Shown here: positions 1 through 9,844 of the stretch, piece after piece
Layout: each line of letters starts with the position of its first letter
How positions within the stretch are numbered: position 1 is the first letter of the stretch
Origin: Clostridia bacterium
GTDB taxonomy: Bacteria; Bacillota; Clostridia; TANB77; CAG-465
NCBI GenBank assembly: GCA_028684095.1
Contig: JAQUGQ010000014.1
Coordinates: 1 to 36,160, forward strand
DNA length: 36,160 nucleotides
Direction: 5' to 3'
The notes under the pieces: generated by a model
The model's database searches: none
Told to the model about the DNA's origin: nothing
Seen by the model: only the letters and a program-made list of their open reading frames with translations
Position numbers and translations under genes: made by a program

Positions 1-23
1 TCATTAAATAGTATTTTACTCAT
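1..23 (-). CDS. 5' end of a gene cut by the left edge
   Basis: Seven codons (MSKILFN) and two bases of an eighth are visible, starting at the ATG at 23-21. A strong ribosome binding site (GGAGG on the minus strand, about 28-33) lies just upstream, so this is very likely a true start. uvrB often neighbours uvrA in Clostridia, but these residues do not identify it. Confidence 0.4.
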
Positions 24-71
24 AATTTCCTCCAATTTTTTTTTATTATATCATATTTTTAGGCAAAATAA

Positions 72-119
72 AACCTAAGAACCAACACACTCTTTTTTAG
101 TGTGTCCTGTTCTTAGGTT
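72..119 (-). terminator. Long intrinsic terminator hairpin
   Basis: An 11-bp outer stem (72-82 with 109-119) and a 7-bp inner stem (85-91 with 99-105) surround a T-rich loop. On the minus strand the stem is followed by a T-rich tract. It separates the prepilin/LamG remnant from the left-edge gene and probably ends minus-strand transcription. Confidence 0.75.
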
Positions 120-174
120 CCATTATAAATTAGTTATACTTTATTCTTTTTTATTTAATATTTTTTAAAATCAA

Positions 175-403
175 TTATTGATTCATAATTTGAATTACAG
201 CACTATCAGTTAAAGCTCTATTATATACTAAAGCAACGTGCATATATATTCCGACAACAAAAGAAGGATTATTTATTCCATATAATTCTCCCATTACTGT
301 ATTAAATCCAATTTAAATACTGCTTCGCTAGTATTATAATTACTATAATTGTTATCACTAGTACAATTAAAGATATTGCTTTTCTTTTATCTTTATAATT
401 CAC
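175..403 (-). pseudogene. Prepilin-like / LamG-type surface protein, middle deleted
   Basis: The 5' part (403-302, GTG start, GAGGTGA ribosome binding site at 414-408) encodes 33 residues. They include MNYKDKRKAISLIVLVITII, a basic stretch and a hydrophobic helix like the N-terminus of type IV prepilin-like proteins. The 3' part (312-175, another frame) contains VGIYMHVALVYNRALTDSAV, which resembles the end of LamG/concanavalin-A-like domains (..YNRALT..E). The two pieces overlap by a few bases in different frames. I infer one surface protein that lost its interior by deletion or frameshift and cannot now make the full product. Reading the two as independent small ORFs is less likely. Confidence 0.6.
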
Positions 404-439
404 ACTTTCACCTCTTTTGTTTTAAATATTTTATGAGTA

Positions 440-868
440 TTATTCGACTATTTCATATTTTATATTTTCTGAACTTAAAACATTTTTAGAAATATATGAA
501 TCTATATATTTTATCTCATTTGTTTGTATATTACCTACATATGCCGTTATTTCCGTTATTGTACTTCCGTCATATGCAATTAATTTTACTTTAAATCTTA
601 GATTATTTTTAGTAACTCCATTATTTGTAATTTTTAAAGTTAATACATACATCCCAGCTACATATTCAACCTTAGATTGTTCTAATAATATATCTCCTAT
701 TGCTGTTTCATAACTTGATTTTATTTCTTTATTACCATTAAAATATACTTTATACTTACCAACATTAATCGCTACAATAACAATTGACATTACTGAAATC
801 GCTATAACTGTTAGTAGTATTAAGTATTTAATTAAATCTGCACTTAGATTTATATTTTTAACATTCAT
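440..868 (-). CDS. Membrane-anchored FxLYD-like protein, paralogue A
   Basis: 142 residues. One hydrophobic segment (about 13-34) acts as signal anchor. A short linker leads to an extracellular beta-rich domain (about 55-142) with the pattern ITNNGVTKNNLRFKVKLIAY and a later glycine, resembling FxLYD-type domains that often occur on Gram-positive lipoproteins and membrane proteins. It is a clear paralogue of the next gene upstream (1134-1604), sharing NLRFKVK, an aspartate-glycine-serine turn and a closing YE.. motif. The start has a good ribosome binding site (GAGGATA) just upstream. No catalytic residues are evident; a role in envelope protein interaction is inference. Confidence 0.6.
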   Translation of the reverse strand: MNVKNINLSADLIKYLILLTVIAISVMSIVIVAINVGKYKVYFNGNKEIKSSYETAIGDILLEQSKVEYVAGMYVLTLKITNNGVTKNNLRFKVKLIAYDGSTITEITAYVGNIQTNEIKYIDSYISKNVLSSENIKYEIVE

Positions 869-1000
869 TTTATATCCTCTTATTAAAAGTATCTATAATT
901 ATATATCATTTTCTTTTTTAAAATTCTCTTGATAACATTATTTTGTGTATTTATTTTCCACTATATACTTAACTTTTTATAGAATTAATGACATGAAAAA

Positions 1001-1028
1001 ATATGAAGTCAATTAAATAACTTCATAT
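1001..1028 (-). terminator. Intrinsic terminator after the 1134-1604 gene
   Basis: A perfect 9-bp inverted repeat (1001-1009 with 1020-1028) with a 10-base loop. On the minus strand it is followed by a run of T (positions 1000-996). Confidence 0.7.
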
Positions 1029-1133
1029 TGTATAATTTTTAAAATATAATTTTATTATAGAGTTGAAATAGGCATCACAGGTTCAGCTATATCAATTAAC
1101 GTAGGAACTGTTTTTTCATTATTTATGTGATAA

Positions 1134-1604
1134 CTATGGTATTAATTCATAAACAATATTCTTTGAATTAGAAGTATCAAGTGTTATAGATGAACTTATA
1201 GTTTTTGTTTCATTAGCTTTTATTTGTCCTATAAATCCTATAGATTCAGTAATTATACTTCCATCATTTGCAATAAATTTCACTTTAAATCTTAAATTAT
1301 CTTTAGCTATTCCATTGTTTATTACTGTTGAAGTTAATAAAGTTTTTCCATTACTATATACTATTTTACTTTGCTTTATTATTACATCTCCTACTTCTTT
1401 GTCCTTTGATAATTCTTCACTTATATTTACTTTAGTTTCATCAGTAGTTTGTTTAAAATTTATTTCAGTGTTCTTTGGTTGTTCACCTTCACTAACTACA
1501 TTAGATTTATTTTTACTAATTGACGCAATAACTACAATTATTGCAATAACAACTACTATTCCTATAATTAACAATCTTATTTGATGTTGACTTTTACTAT
1601 TCAT
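1134..1604 (-). CDS. Membrane-anchored FxLYD-like protein, paralogue B
   Basis: 156 residues from the ATG at 1604. An ATG two codons earlier (1610) lies only two bases from the AGGAGG at 1619-1614, so 1604, nine bases away, is the better start. A basic N-terminus precedes a hydrophobic anchor (about 10-29), a low-complexity polar linker rich in Lys, Asn, Glu and Thr, and a C-terminal domain carrying INNGIAKDNLRFKVKFIAND that matches the gene at 440-868. The two look like a tandem duplication. The family resembles FxLYD-type extracellular domains; the exact function is unknown. It is separated from uvrA by about 100 AT-rich bases. Confidence 0.6.
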   Translation of the reverse strand: MNSKSQHQIRLLIIGIVVVIAIIVVIASISKNKSNVVSEGEQPKNTEINFKQTTDETKVNISEELSKDKEVGDVIIKQSKIVYSNGKTLLTSTVINNGIAKDNLRFKVKFIANDGSIITESIGFIGQIKANETKTISSSITLDTSNSKNIVYELIP

Positions 1605-1715
1605 TTTCATATCCTCCTATAATTTTATTTAATGTGCTTAATTTACATATTTATATTTTACAATATACTTTAATAAATATCAAGTATTTTTTATATATTT
1701 TTTTTTATACTAATT

Positions 1716-4541
1716 TCATATTAACTTCTTTAAAAATTGTCCTGTATAACTTTTATCAAAATTAGCTACTTTTTCAGGTGTATCACTAATTAAAACTGTA
1801 CCACCCATATCTCCACCTTCTGGTCCTAAATCTATAATATAATCTGCTGATTTTATTACATCTAAATTGTGTTCTATTATAACTACTGTATTTCCTGTAT
1901 CAGTTAATCTGTTTATTATATTTATTAAATTATGAACATCTGCCATGTGTAAACCTGTTGTGGGTTCATCTAATATATATAAAGTTTTTCCTGTTGCTCT
2001 TTTAGATAATTCTGAGCTAAGTTTTATTCTTTGTGCTTCACCACCACTTAGTGTAGTAGATGGTTGACCTAATTTTATATATCCAAGTCCTACATCAAAT
2101 AAAGTTTGAACTTTATTTTTTATAGAAGGTATATTTTTAAAAAACTCTAATGCTTCTTCTATTGTTAAATCTAAAATTTCACTTATATTTTTCCCCTTGT
2201 ATTTAACTTCTAAAGTTTCTCTAGAATATCTTTTACTGTTACATACTTCACAAGGAACGTATACATCAGGTAAAAAATGCATTTCAATTTTAATTATACC
2301 ATCGCCTCTGCATGCTTCACATCTTCCACCAGGTACATTGAAACTAAATCTTCCCTTAGCGTAACCTCTCATTTTAGCATCTGCTGTACTCGCAAATATA
2401 TCACGTATTGGATCAAACATTCCAGTATATGTTGCAGGATTAGAACGAGGAGTTCTACCAATTGGAGATTGATCTATATTTATAACTTTATCTATTTTAT
2501 CTAATCCCGTTATTTTATCATATTCACCGGGTTTTACTCTTGAATTATTCAATTCTTTAGAAATAGACTTATATAATATTTCATTAACTAATGTACTTTT
2601 ACCACTACCAGATACCCCTGTTACACATGTAAATACTCCGATTGGAAATTTAACATTAATATTCTTAAGATTATTTTCTCTAGCACCTTTTATCTCTATA
2701 TATCCATTTTTAATTTTTCTTCTTTTACTTGGAACTTCTATTTTTATTCTTCCACTCAAATATTGACCAGTAATAGAATTTTTATCTTTTTTCATATCTT
2801 CTACATTGCCTGCAAATACAATATTACCCCCATGAATTCCGGCTCCAGGTCCAATATCTACAATAAAGTCAGATTCATTCATTGTATCTTCATCATGTTC
2901 TACTACAATTAATGTATTTCCTAAATCTCTCATTCTTTTAAGAGATTTAAGTAGTTTTGCATTATCTTTTTGATGTAGTCCAATACTTGGTTCATCAAGT
3001 ATATATAATACACCAGTAAGTCCTGAACCTATTTGTGTTGCAAGTCTAATTCTTTGTGCTTCACCACCACTTAAAGTCCCAGCTGCTCTTGATAAAGTTA
3101 AATAGTTAAGTCCAACATCTATTAAAAATTGTAATCTGCTATTTAATTCTTTTATTATTTGCTCTGCAATTTTTTTGTTTTTCTCACTCAAATCGTCATT
3201 TACTATATTAATATATTCTCTTATATTAGTTATACTCATATTACATATTTCGTGTATATTTAATTTACCAAATTTAACAGCTAAGCTAGTATCTTTTAGT
3301 CTTGCTCCACTACATGTAGAACATCTTGATGAAGACATAAACCCTTCATAATATTGTTTCATACCTTGCGATGCTGTTTCTCTAAATCTTCTTTCTAAAG
3401 CATTTACAACACCTTCAAATTTTGATTCAAAGTCTCTGACAAAATTTTTGGTTATATGTTTAAATTTAATTTTCTGATCTCCAGAACCATATAGTAAAAC
3501 ATTAAAAAATTTCTCATCTAAATCTTTTATTCTTGTATTACTATTCACATTATAATGTTGGCATAACCCTTCTATATACATACTACTAATACTATCCATT
3601 GTACTACCAGCCCAACCTAAAATAGCAGAATAGTCATTTAATTTTTTATTTACATCTGGTATAATTCTTTGGACATCAATTTTAAGTAATTCTCCTAAAC
3701 CAGTACAATCAGGACATGCTCCAAATGGACTATTAAAAGAAAACATTCTGGGATTTAAATCTTCAATACTAATTCCACAATCAGGACATGCATAATTTTG
3801 ACTAAATAAATGATCTTCTCTTTCGGGAGTTGATACCATAATCAAATTATTTGCATGTGACAAAGCTAGTTCAACAGAATCTGTTAATCTTTGCCTTATA
3901 CCTTCACCTACAACTAATCTATCAACTATTATCTCTATATTATGTTTTTTGTTTTTATCTAAAGATGTTATTTCTTCTGATAAATCTATTATTTCACCAT
4001 CAACCCTAGCCCTTACAAAACCATCTTTTACAGCTGACTCTAATAATTTAGTATGCTCACCCTTTTTACCTCTAATAATTGGAGCCATAATAAATAATTT
4101 AGTTCCCTCATTGTATTCCATAATTTGATCTACTATTTCATCTATAGTTTGTTTCCTTATTCTTTTTCCACATATAGGACAATAAGGAACACCTACTCTT
4201 GCATATAACAAACGTAAATAATCATATATTTCTGTTACAGTTCCTACAGTAGAACGAGGATTTTTTGAAGTTGTTTTTTGGTCAATTGAAATTGCAGGTG
4301 ATAACCCTTCAATATATTCAACATCAGGTTTTTCCATCAAACCTAAAAATTGTCTTGCATAAGAAGATAATGATTCAACATATCTTCTTTGACCTTCTGC
4401 ATATATAGTATCAAATGCTAAAGAAGTTTTTCCACTTCCAGATAAACCTGTAAACACAACCAATTTATCTCTTGGTATTTCTAAATTTATATTTTTTAAA
4501 TTGTGTTCTTTAGCACCTTTTATAATTAACTTATCCAACAT
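1716..4541 (-). CDS. uvrA: UvrABC excinuclease subunit A
   Basis: 941 residues, normal for UvrA. It is the damage-recognition ATPase of nucleotide excision repair, which loads UvrB on damaged DNA. It has two ABC ATPase modules: Walker [10 protein letters not shown] at residues 32-40 and a second GVSGSGKST around 640, each with the signature [10 protein letters not shown]. Three cysteine pairs form the zinc modules: CPICGK near 120, CPDC..CPDC near 255-280 and CEAC..CEVC near 735-760. The start has a GGAGG site just upstream. The partner uvrC lies at 13.0 kb; uvrB is not in the window. Confidence 0.97.
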   Translation of the reverse strand: MLDKLIIKGAKEHNLKNINLEIPRDKLVVFTGLSGSGKTSLAFDTIYAEGQRRYVESLSSYARQFLGLMEKPDVEYIEGLSPAISIDQKTTSKNPRSTVGTVTEIYDYLRLLYARVGVPYCPICGKRIRKQTIDEIVDQIMEYNEGTKLFIMAPIIRGKKGEHTKLLESAVKDGFVRARVDGEIIDLSEEITSLDKNKKHNIEIIVDRLVVGEGIRQRLTDSVELALSHANNLIMVSTPEREDHLFSQNYACPDCGISIEDLNPRMFSFNSPFGACPDCTGLGELLKIDVQRIIPDVNKKLNDYSAILGWAGSTMDSISSMYIEGLCQHYNVNSNTRIKDLDEKFFNVLLYGSGDQKIKFKHITKNFVRDFESKFEGVVNALERRFRETASQGMKQYYEGFMSSSRCSTCSGARLKDTSLAVKFGKLNIHEICNMSITNIREYINIVNDDLSEKNKKIAEQIIKELNSRLQFLIDVGLNYLTLSRAAGTLSGGEAQRIRLATQIGSGLTGVLYILDEPSIGLHQKDNAKLLKSLKRMRDLGNTLIVVEHDEDTMNESDFIVDIGPGAGIHGGNIVFAGNVEDMKKDKNSITGQYLSGRIKIEVPSKRRKIKNGYIEIKGARENNLKNINVKFPIGVFTCVTGVSGSGKSTLVNEILYKSISKELNNSRVKPGEYDKITGLDKIDKVINIDQSPIGRTPRSNPATYTGMFDPIRDIFASTADAKMRGYAKGRFSFNVPGGRCEACRGDGIIKIEMHFLPDVYVPCEVCNSKRYSRETLEVKYKGKNISEILDLTIEEALEFFKNIPSIKNKVQTLFDVGLGYIKLGQPSTTLSGGEAQRIKLSSELSKRATGKTLYILDEPTTGLHMADVHNLINIINRLTDTGNTVVIIEHNLDVIKSADYIIDLGPEGGDMGGTVLISDTPEKVANFDKSYTGQFLKKLI

Positions 4542-4718
4542 ATTTTTTCCTCCATACTAACTCTAAATATATTATTTGATAATACATATAGAATTATGAT
4601 TATATCTTAACTATTATAACATTAAAACAATTGTTTGTCAATATTATATATATTATTTTCTAAAAGTAATTGTATATTTATACAACTTTTTGAGAACCAT
4701 ATTGTATGAGGTGATATT

Positions 4719-4925
4719 ATGAAAAAAACTGGTATGCCAATAGGATTTATTATTACTATTTTCCAAAATAAAGATGCATTAAAATATTTTGCTAATTTAG
4801 ATGAAAATACAAAACAAAGAATATCTGATTATATACAAAATGTAACTACAGGCGAAGAATCTAAAGAGAAAATTTATAATAGTATACAAGGACTCGCAAA
4901 TCAAAATGTAAATTTTTTGATTTAG
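4719..4925 (+). CDS. Small protein of unknown function, 68 aa
   Basis: A rare plus-strand gene, diverging from uvrA. The ATG has a good ribosome binding site (GAGGTGAT, about 4709-4716). The product starts MKKTGMPIGFIITIFQNKDA, then an amphipathic part with KQRISDYIQNVTTGEESKEK that would form helices. There is no signal peptide and no recognised motif. A strong terminator follows directly, supporting a real transcription unit. Not recognised beyond this. Confidence 0.6.
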   Translation: MKKTGMPIGFIITIFQNKDALKYFANLDENTKQRISDYIQNVTTGEESKEKIYNSIQGLANQNVNFLI

Positions 4926-4933
4926 ATTAAAAG

Positions 4934-4969
4934 ATAGTAATATGTTACTTTTAACATATTACTATTTTT
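4934..4969 (+). terminator. Intrinsic terminator after the 68-aa gene
   Basis: A 14-bp perfect stem (4934-4947 with 4952-4965) with a four-base loop, followed by TTTT on the plus strand. Confidence 0.85.
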
Positions 4970-4994
4970 CTAAAGTTAAGTTTACGTTTGTTTT

Positions 4995-5234
4995 CTATAC
5001 AATATATTTAGCATAATCCATTTTATCAATTGTTACAAATCCAGGTTCGGCATTTATTACATCTTTTACACTATTAACCTTATCATGCATATACTTACAT
5101 TCGATTATTTCCCCAATGTATTTACCAATTATATAATCATTTACATCAAATGCTACTATATTATATTCTTTTTCAGTAGCATATCTCATTATATATTCTG
5201 ACATTTTACCTATTCCATACTGTGCAATTTTAAT
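4995..5234 (-). pseudogene. N-terminal fragment of an NAD(P)-dependent amino-acid dehydrogenase
   Basis: The frame is open from just after a stop at 5252 to the TAA at 4995. Upstream of the first ATG (5204) it reads IKIAQYGIGK, then MSEYIMRYATEKEYNIVAFD and IIGKYIGEII. This matches the Rossmann N-terminus of dihydrodipicolinate-reductase-like / 2,4-diaminopentanoate-dehydrogenase-like proteins (glycine pattern, later acidic residue after the second strand). Those proteins are about 340 residues; only about 80 remain. The GGAAGTG ribosome binding site (5257-5251) faces no ATG, GTG or TTG at proper spacing; the matching position (5234) reads ATT. The ATG at 5204 is 47 bases away and would cut off the nucleotide loop. 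I read it as a dead gene missing its start and most of its body. Confidence 0.5.
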
Positions 5235-5350
5235 ATTATTTAATTTATATCACTTCCTATTATACAATATTCTACCATAATTTAAATAATTATATACAAT
5301 GTTTTTTAGTTTCATACAATTTTGAAAAACTATATTTAATAACAAATAAA

Positions 5351-5393
5351 TAAAGAGAAAAGTATAATAATTTCTATTATACTTTTCTCTTTA
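5351..5393 (-). terminator. Intrinsic terminator of the DUF2207 gene
   Basis: An 18-bp perfect stem (5351-5368 with 5376-5393) with a short loop. It begins ten bases past the TAG at 5405-5403, the stop reached only if the reading frame shifts +1 at 5430. Without the shift the coding frame would run into the hairpin. Confidence 0.85.
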
Positions 5394-5402
5394 TTTTAGT
5401 AG

Positions 5403-7314
5403 CTAGAATGATCCGCCACCACCGCCTCCGGCCTCCTCCTCCGCCGCCACCTGAATATCCTCCAGATGAACTACTACCAGACATTGAAGCTGCAGAAGCT
5501 GTAAATGCATGTGAATACACTGCCATATGTAACATAGGGTACGTAGTGTAGATATAATTTTCATCATATCCTTGACTTAATAATTCTTCTTTAAATTCTT
5601 TCGAAACTTTATCTGCTATTCCAAATAATGAAGCAAATACTAAATATTTTCCCCAAAGAACTGTTTCAATTGGATATCTTTCTTTTATTAAACTATATTC
5701 TGTTAAGTATTTTTGTAATCCTAATAGTTTATTAAATTCATCTACGTATTCATCTTTTAAACTTCTAGCAGCAGTCAATATAATTGTACCCAATATAAAA
5801 AATACAAATAGCTCTATAAATATAACTATAACTATCATTGTAATTTTATCTATAACAGGAGATATAAAAAATATATTTATAGCTGCAGCAATTAATAACA
5901 TTAAAATTGTATATATAAATGTTTTCCACAAACTATTAGGAACTTTATTATACATTTTTTTATCATTTATTGATGTTTTATCTGCACATGATTTTCTATA
6001 TTTTTCACCTAATTTATAATCTTTTCCTAATTCTTTAAATCTTTCGTTAAGTTCAAATCTATTACCCTCAAATTCTGTTACATCGATATTGTTATCTAAC
6101 TTTTTATTAAATATGTAATTTAATAATTCTTTTTCATAATTGCTTAATTCATTCATATTCTTTAAATTATCAGCACTTACATAATATTCATATGTAGATT
6201 TAAATATTTTTGCCTTCTTTAGTGATTCAAGTTTTATATATTTTCTATTTGATAAATCAAGTATTGTAGCAACAACAAGATTAGGATCACTGTAGCCATA
6301 CAACTTATTTTTTATACAACTATAATCAGCTAGTGAAAATGCATCTGGTAACTGAGTATAATGTTCAACTTTTTTGTATGTTTTTATATTTTTATTTCTA
6401 CATTTTACAATTTTAGATATTATAAATATAATTGCAATTATATTTAATAATACATAAAAAATCCATATTTTATTAGATAAATCATAATTTTGAATATATT
6501 TTTCTCTATCTATAGCCATTTGATTTTCTATATTAGTTAATGTATTAAAATCATAATTTTCATTTATTTTTTTATTAACATTACCCATAAATTTATTAGG
6601 GAAAACAGCACGTATATCTACGGCAGTTCCAGCTGATATATTACTAACTTTCATATTAATGCTATTATCTAAAATTTCAAAGTTATCCAAATTTGCATAT
6701 GTATGTCCGAATGCTTGTATGTTATTAGACACTGGAAAACTTACAGTTATAGCAAAATTATCTATATTACATTCCCAATCTGCTCCTACAAAATTCCAAT
6801 AAAATTCAGCATAATCATTGTAGTCTACAATAACATCTTTTATTGTATATTCATATTTTACATATTTATCTTCTCCACTACTAATAGGACTATATGCTTT
6901 TATTTTTGTTCTATTTCCATTTTCTAATCTATCTGAAATAGAATATACATTATCCATTCCATTTGATAACATATCTTCTTCTTGTAAATCAGCACTAACC
7001 ATATCATCAAATGAAGTATTAGATGTATATATATTAATATTTTCTATTCCATTTGCTTGATATCTAAATGAGGTAGCTTTCATATCATTTTTTTGTCCTG
7101 AGAATGTGTATTTATACAAAATATCTCTGTACACTCCATTCGCACTTTCATCAAAAGAATATTTTAAATATTCTACAACATCCATATCTCCATTATCTTT
7201 TACATTAGCTTCTATCTTATAGTCTATTACTTTATATTCTGCTGCAAATAAAGTTGTAGAAAAACACAGAACAGATACAATTAACATTAAACATATTTTT
7301 CTAATATTATCCAT
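5403..7314 (-). CDS. DUF2207 membrane protein, read through a +1 shift at CGG
   Basis: About 640 residues. The start is the ATG at 7314 (MDNIRK); a nearer ATG at 7323 directly abuts the AAGGAG at 7329-7324. A signal peptide (about 1-25), the extracellular DUF2207 domain with the pattern YSFDESANGVYRD, a membrane helix near 280, a cytoplasmic part, two more helices near 480 and 510, and a glycine-rich tail form the usual architecture. The function of the family is not established. Codon 5430-5428 is CGG. In the original frame the tail becomes GRRRWWRIILATKIKRKV and runs into the terminator. Skipping the C at 5430 gives a run of glycines ending GSF at the TAG at 5403, which is how these proteins normally end. 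It follows tex by a few bases and is probably in its operon. Confidence 0.8.
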
Positions 7315-7327
7315 TACAAACATCTCC

Positions 7328-9457
7328 TTATTTCATACCCTTCATACTAAGTGATACTTTACCTTTTTCTAAATCTATACCTATAACCTTAACTGTTACA
7401 ATATCACCTACTGAAACTTCTTCCATTGCATCTCTTACAAAACTATCTGAAAGTTCAGATATATGTACTAACCCATCACCTTTTATACCAATATCTACAA
7501 ATGCTCCAAAATTAGTAACATTTCTAACTGTTCCCGTTAAAATCATATCTATTCTTAAATCTTCGATTTTTAAAATATCACTCTTTAAAATAATTTTCGG
7601 TATATCATCACGAACGTCTCTACCTGGTTTCTTAAGCTCTGTTATTATATCAGTTAATGTAAGAATACCTACATCTAAATCACTTGCTAATTTTTTTATA
7701 TCAATTAGTTCTATTTTGGTAGCAAGTTCACTTATATTTTTAACATTTAATATATCTAGTATTTTTTTAGCTATATCATATGATTCAGGATGTACCATAG
7801 TACTGTCTAGAATATTTTTAGATTCTAATACTTTTAAAAATCCCGCACATTGTACAAAAGATGTTTTACCTAGCTTTTCAACTTTAAGCAATTCTTTTCT
7901 TGTTTTAAATTTACCGTTTTCTTCTCTATATTTAACTATATTATTTGCTACAGTACTATTTATTCCAGAAATATATGATAATAATGATGGAGTTGCAGTG
8001 TTTAAGTCTACCCCTACTGTATTTACAGCATTTTCAACAACACCATTTAAACTCACATCTAATCTTTTTTGATTAACATCATGTTGATATTGTCCAACCC
8101 CTATACTTTTAGGATCTATTTTCACTAGTTCAGCTAGTGGATCTTGAAGTCTTCTTGCTATACTTATAGCTCCTCTTATTGATACGTTAATATTTGGATA
8201 TTCTTTAGTTGCAAGCTGCGATGCAGAATATACACTAGCACCAGCTTCACTTACTATTGTATAATGCACTGTGTTACTACATTTTTTAATAACATCTGCT
8301 ACAAACTTTTCTGATTCTCTAGAAGCTGTTCCATTTCCTATTGCTATCATAGAAACATTATATTTTTCTATTAATTGTACCAATTTTTTTGTTGCACCTA
8401 TCTCATCATTTTGTGGTGGAGTTGGATATATAGTTGTTGTATCTAATACCTTACCTGTATCATCCATTACAGCAATTTTACAGCCTGTCCTAAATGCAGG
8501 ATCAAGTCCTATAATATTCATACTTTTAAGTGGAGATTGCATAAGTAAATGTTTAACATTAATTCCAAATATTTTAATAGCTTTTTCAGAAGCTTCCTCA
8601 GTTAAATCAGATCTTATTTCTCTTTCAATTGCAGGTTTTATATACTTTTTATATGAATTTTTAATTGAATCTATTATTAAATCTGTAAATATACATTTGC
8701 CTTTTAAAACTTGATTATTCAAATACTCAATTATTTGATTTTCATCAACATCTAAAGAAACTTTCAAAAACTTTTCTTTTTCTCCTCTGTTTAAAGCAAG
8801 TACTCTATGTCCAGCTATTCTATTAACATTTTCAGAAAAGTTATAGTACATTTCATAAGTTGACTTTATAGTTTTATCTACAGCAACTGTTACTATCTTA
8901 CCTGTTAAGTATGATAATCTTCTTATTTGTTTTCTATAATCTGGATTATCTGAAATATTTTCAGATATTATATCACAAGCACCACTAATAGCAAAGTTTA
9001 CATCCGTAACACTATCATTTATGTATTTAATTGCAATATCTTCTATAGTACCTTCTTTTATGTTTTGTTTTATTATTTCATTTGCTAATCCTTCTAATCC
9101 CATTTCTTTAGCTATAGTTGCTTTAGTTCTCTTTTTAGGCTTATATGGTCTATATATATCTTCTAATTCAGTTAAAACATTTGCATTTTGTATCATAACT
9201 CGTAAATCTTCAGTCATCTCATTTAACTGTTCAATATGTCTTATTATATCCTCTTTTCTTGTATTTAAATTTTTAAGATAGTTTAATCTATCATCTAATT
9301 TTCTTAGAATTTCATCATCCAAATTTCCTGTTGCTTCTTTTCTATATCTAGCTATAAATGGAATAGTATTTCCAGCTTCTATTAAATTTATTGTATCAAT
9401 AATTTGTTTTTTACTAATTCTAAGCTCATGCTCTAGTACTTCTATAGTTTTATCCAT
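7328..9457 (-). CDS. tex: Tex family RNA-binding transcription accessory protein
   Basis: 709 residues, typical for Tex. Domains in order: N-terminal helical region (1-190) with IEAGNTIPFIARYRKEATGN, a YqgF/RNase-H-like domain around 315-440 (GLDPAFRTGCKIAVMD, then YPTPPQ), helix-hairpin-helix repeats around 480-560 with NTATPSLLSYISGI, and a C-terminal S1 RNA-binding domain from about 635 (GTVRNVTNFGAFVDIGIKGD). Tex binds nucleic acid and is a conserved cytoplasmic factor; the YqgF part is not known to be catalytic. The ribosome binding site GGAGAC precedes the ATG. The stop codon overlaps the ribosome binding site of the DUF2207 gene. Confidence 0.95.
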   Translation of the reverse strand: MDKTIEVLEHELRISKKQIIDTINLIEAGNTIPFIARYRKEATGNLDDEILRKLDDRLNYLKNLNTRKEDIIRHIEQLNEMTEDLRVMIQNANVLTELEDIYRPYKPKKRTKATIAKEMGLEGLANEIIKQNIKEGTIEDIAIKYINDSVTDVNFAISGACDIISENISDNPDYRKQIRRLSYLTGKIVTVAVDKTIKSTYEMYYNFSENVNRIAGHRVLALNRGEKEKFLKVSLDVDENQIIEYLNNQVLKGKCIFTDLIIDSIKNSYKKYIKPAIEREIRSDLTEEASEKAIKIFGINVKHLLMQSPLKSMNIIGLDPAFRTGCKIAVMDDTGKVLDTTTIYPTPPQNDEIGATKKLVQLIEKYNVSMIAIGNGTASRESEKFVADVIKKCSNTVHYTIVSEAGASVYSASQLATKEYPNINVSIRGAISIARRLQDPLAELVKIDPKSIGVGQYQHDVNQKRLDVSLNGVVENAVNTVGVDLNTATPSLLSYISGINSTVANNIVKYREENGKFKTRKELLKVEKLGKTSFVQCAGFLKVLESKNILDSTMVHPESYDIAKKILDILNVKNISELATKIELIDIKKLASDLDVGILTLTDIITELKKPGRDVRDDIPKIILKSDILKIEDLRIDMILTGTVRNVTNFGAFVDIGIKGDGLVHISELSDSFVRDAMEEVSVGDIVTVKVIGIDLEKGKVSLSMKGMK

Positions 9458-9483
9458 AATGTCTCCAATCTTTCTTTTATTTA

Positions 9484-9679
9484 TTAAAAATATTTATCCA
9501 TAAGTGATATTACTTCGTTTTTATCAATGTATCAACAGATTTTTTTACTATTGAATATATCCTCCAAAATAGGTAGTAACATTTTACATAATCGACACCA
9601 GTAGCAAAAAAATCTACAAGAACACCTCCTTCTGAGTTAGTTTCTTTTAAAAATTACTTTCATTTATATGTTTTACTAT
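9484..9679 (-). pseudogene. Decayed thioredoxin gene (N-terminal two thirds)
   Basis: Three frames together spell a thioredoxin. KHINESNF (from 9679) is followed after a frame change by SEGGVLVDFFAT, then after another change WCRLCKMLLPILEDIF, and IDKNEVISLMDKY ending at the TAA at 9486-9484. The active site WCGPC is altered to WCRLC. The position of the start codon reads ATA, and the C-terminal third with the cis-proline loop is absent. At least three frame changes and the lost start show it is dead. It sits directly upstream of tex. Confidence 0.75.
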
Positions 9680-9775
9680 TTCAAAATTTTCATTAAATTC
9701 TCTTTACATTATATACCATAATATATATTCTTACAATAAAAAAAGCTAATATTTGAAACTTTTTGTTGAATTTTC

Positions 9776-9804
9776 TTGACTTAACACAAATCTAGTAGTA
9801 TAAT
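9776..9804 (+). promoter_or_regulatory. Sigma-A promoter of the orphan plus-strand gene
   Basis: TTGACT at 9776-9781 and TATAAT at 9799-9804, spaced by 17 bases. Transcription should start near 9811, about 34 bases before the ATG at 9845. Confidence 0.85.
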
Positions 9805-9844
9805 ATTGAAACAAATAAATAAATTTTGAAGGAGTGTTGTTAAT

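Noticed and set aside
1050-1133. Open frame after the 1134-1604 gene reading TVPTLIDIAEPVMPISTL
   Set aside because: It is short, has no start and matches no family I know. It could be an extension lost by frameshift, but nothing supports this.
8271-8714. Plus-strand hydrophobic ORFs opposite tex, murD, yvcK and murB
   Set aside because: They are antisense shadows of conserved minus-strand genes without ribosome binding sites.
9560-9650. Frame changes in the thioredoxin remnant as further cases of the CGG effect
   Set aside because: None coincides with CGG, and the active site and start are also altered, so ordinary decay explains it.
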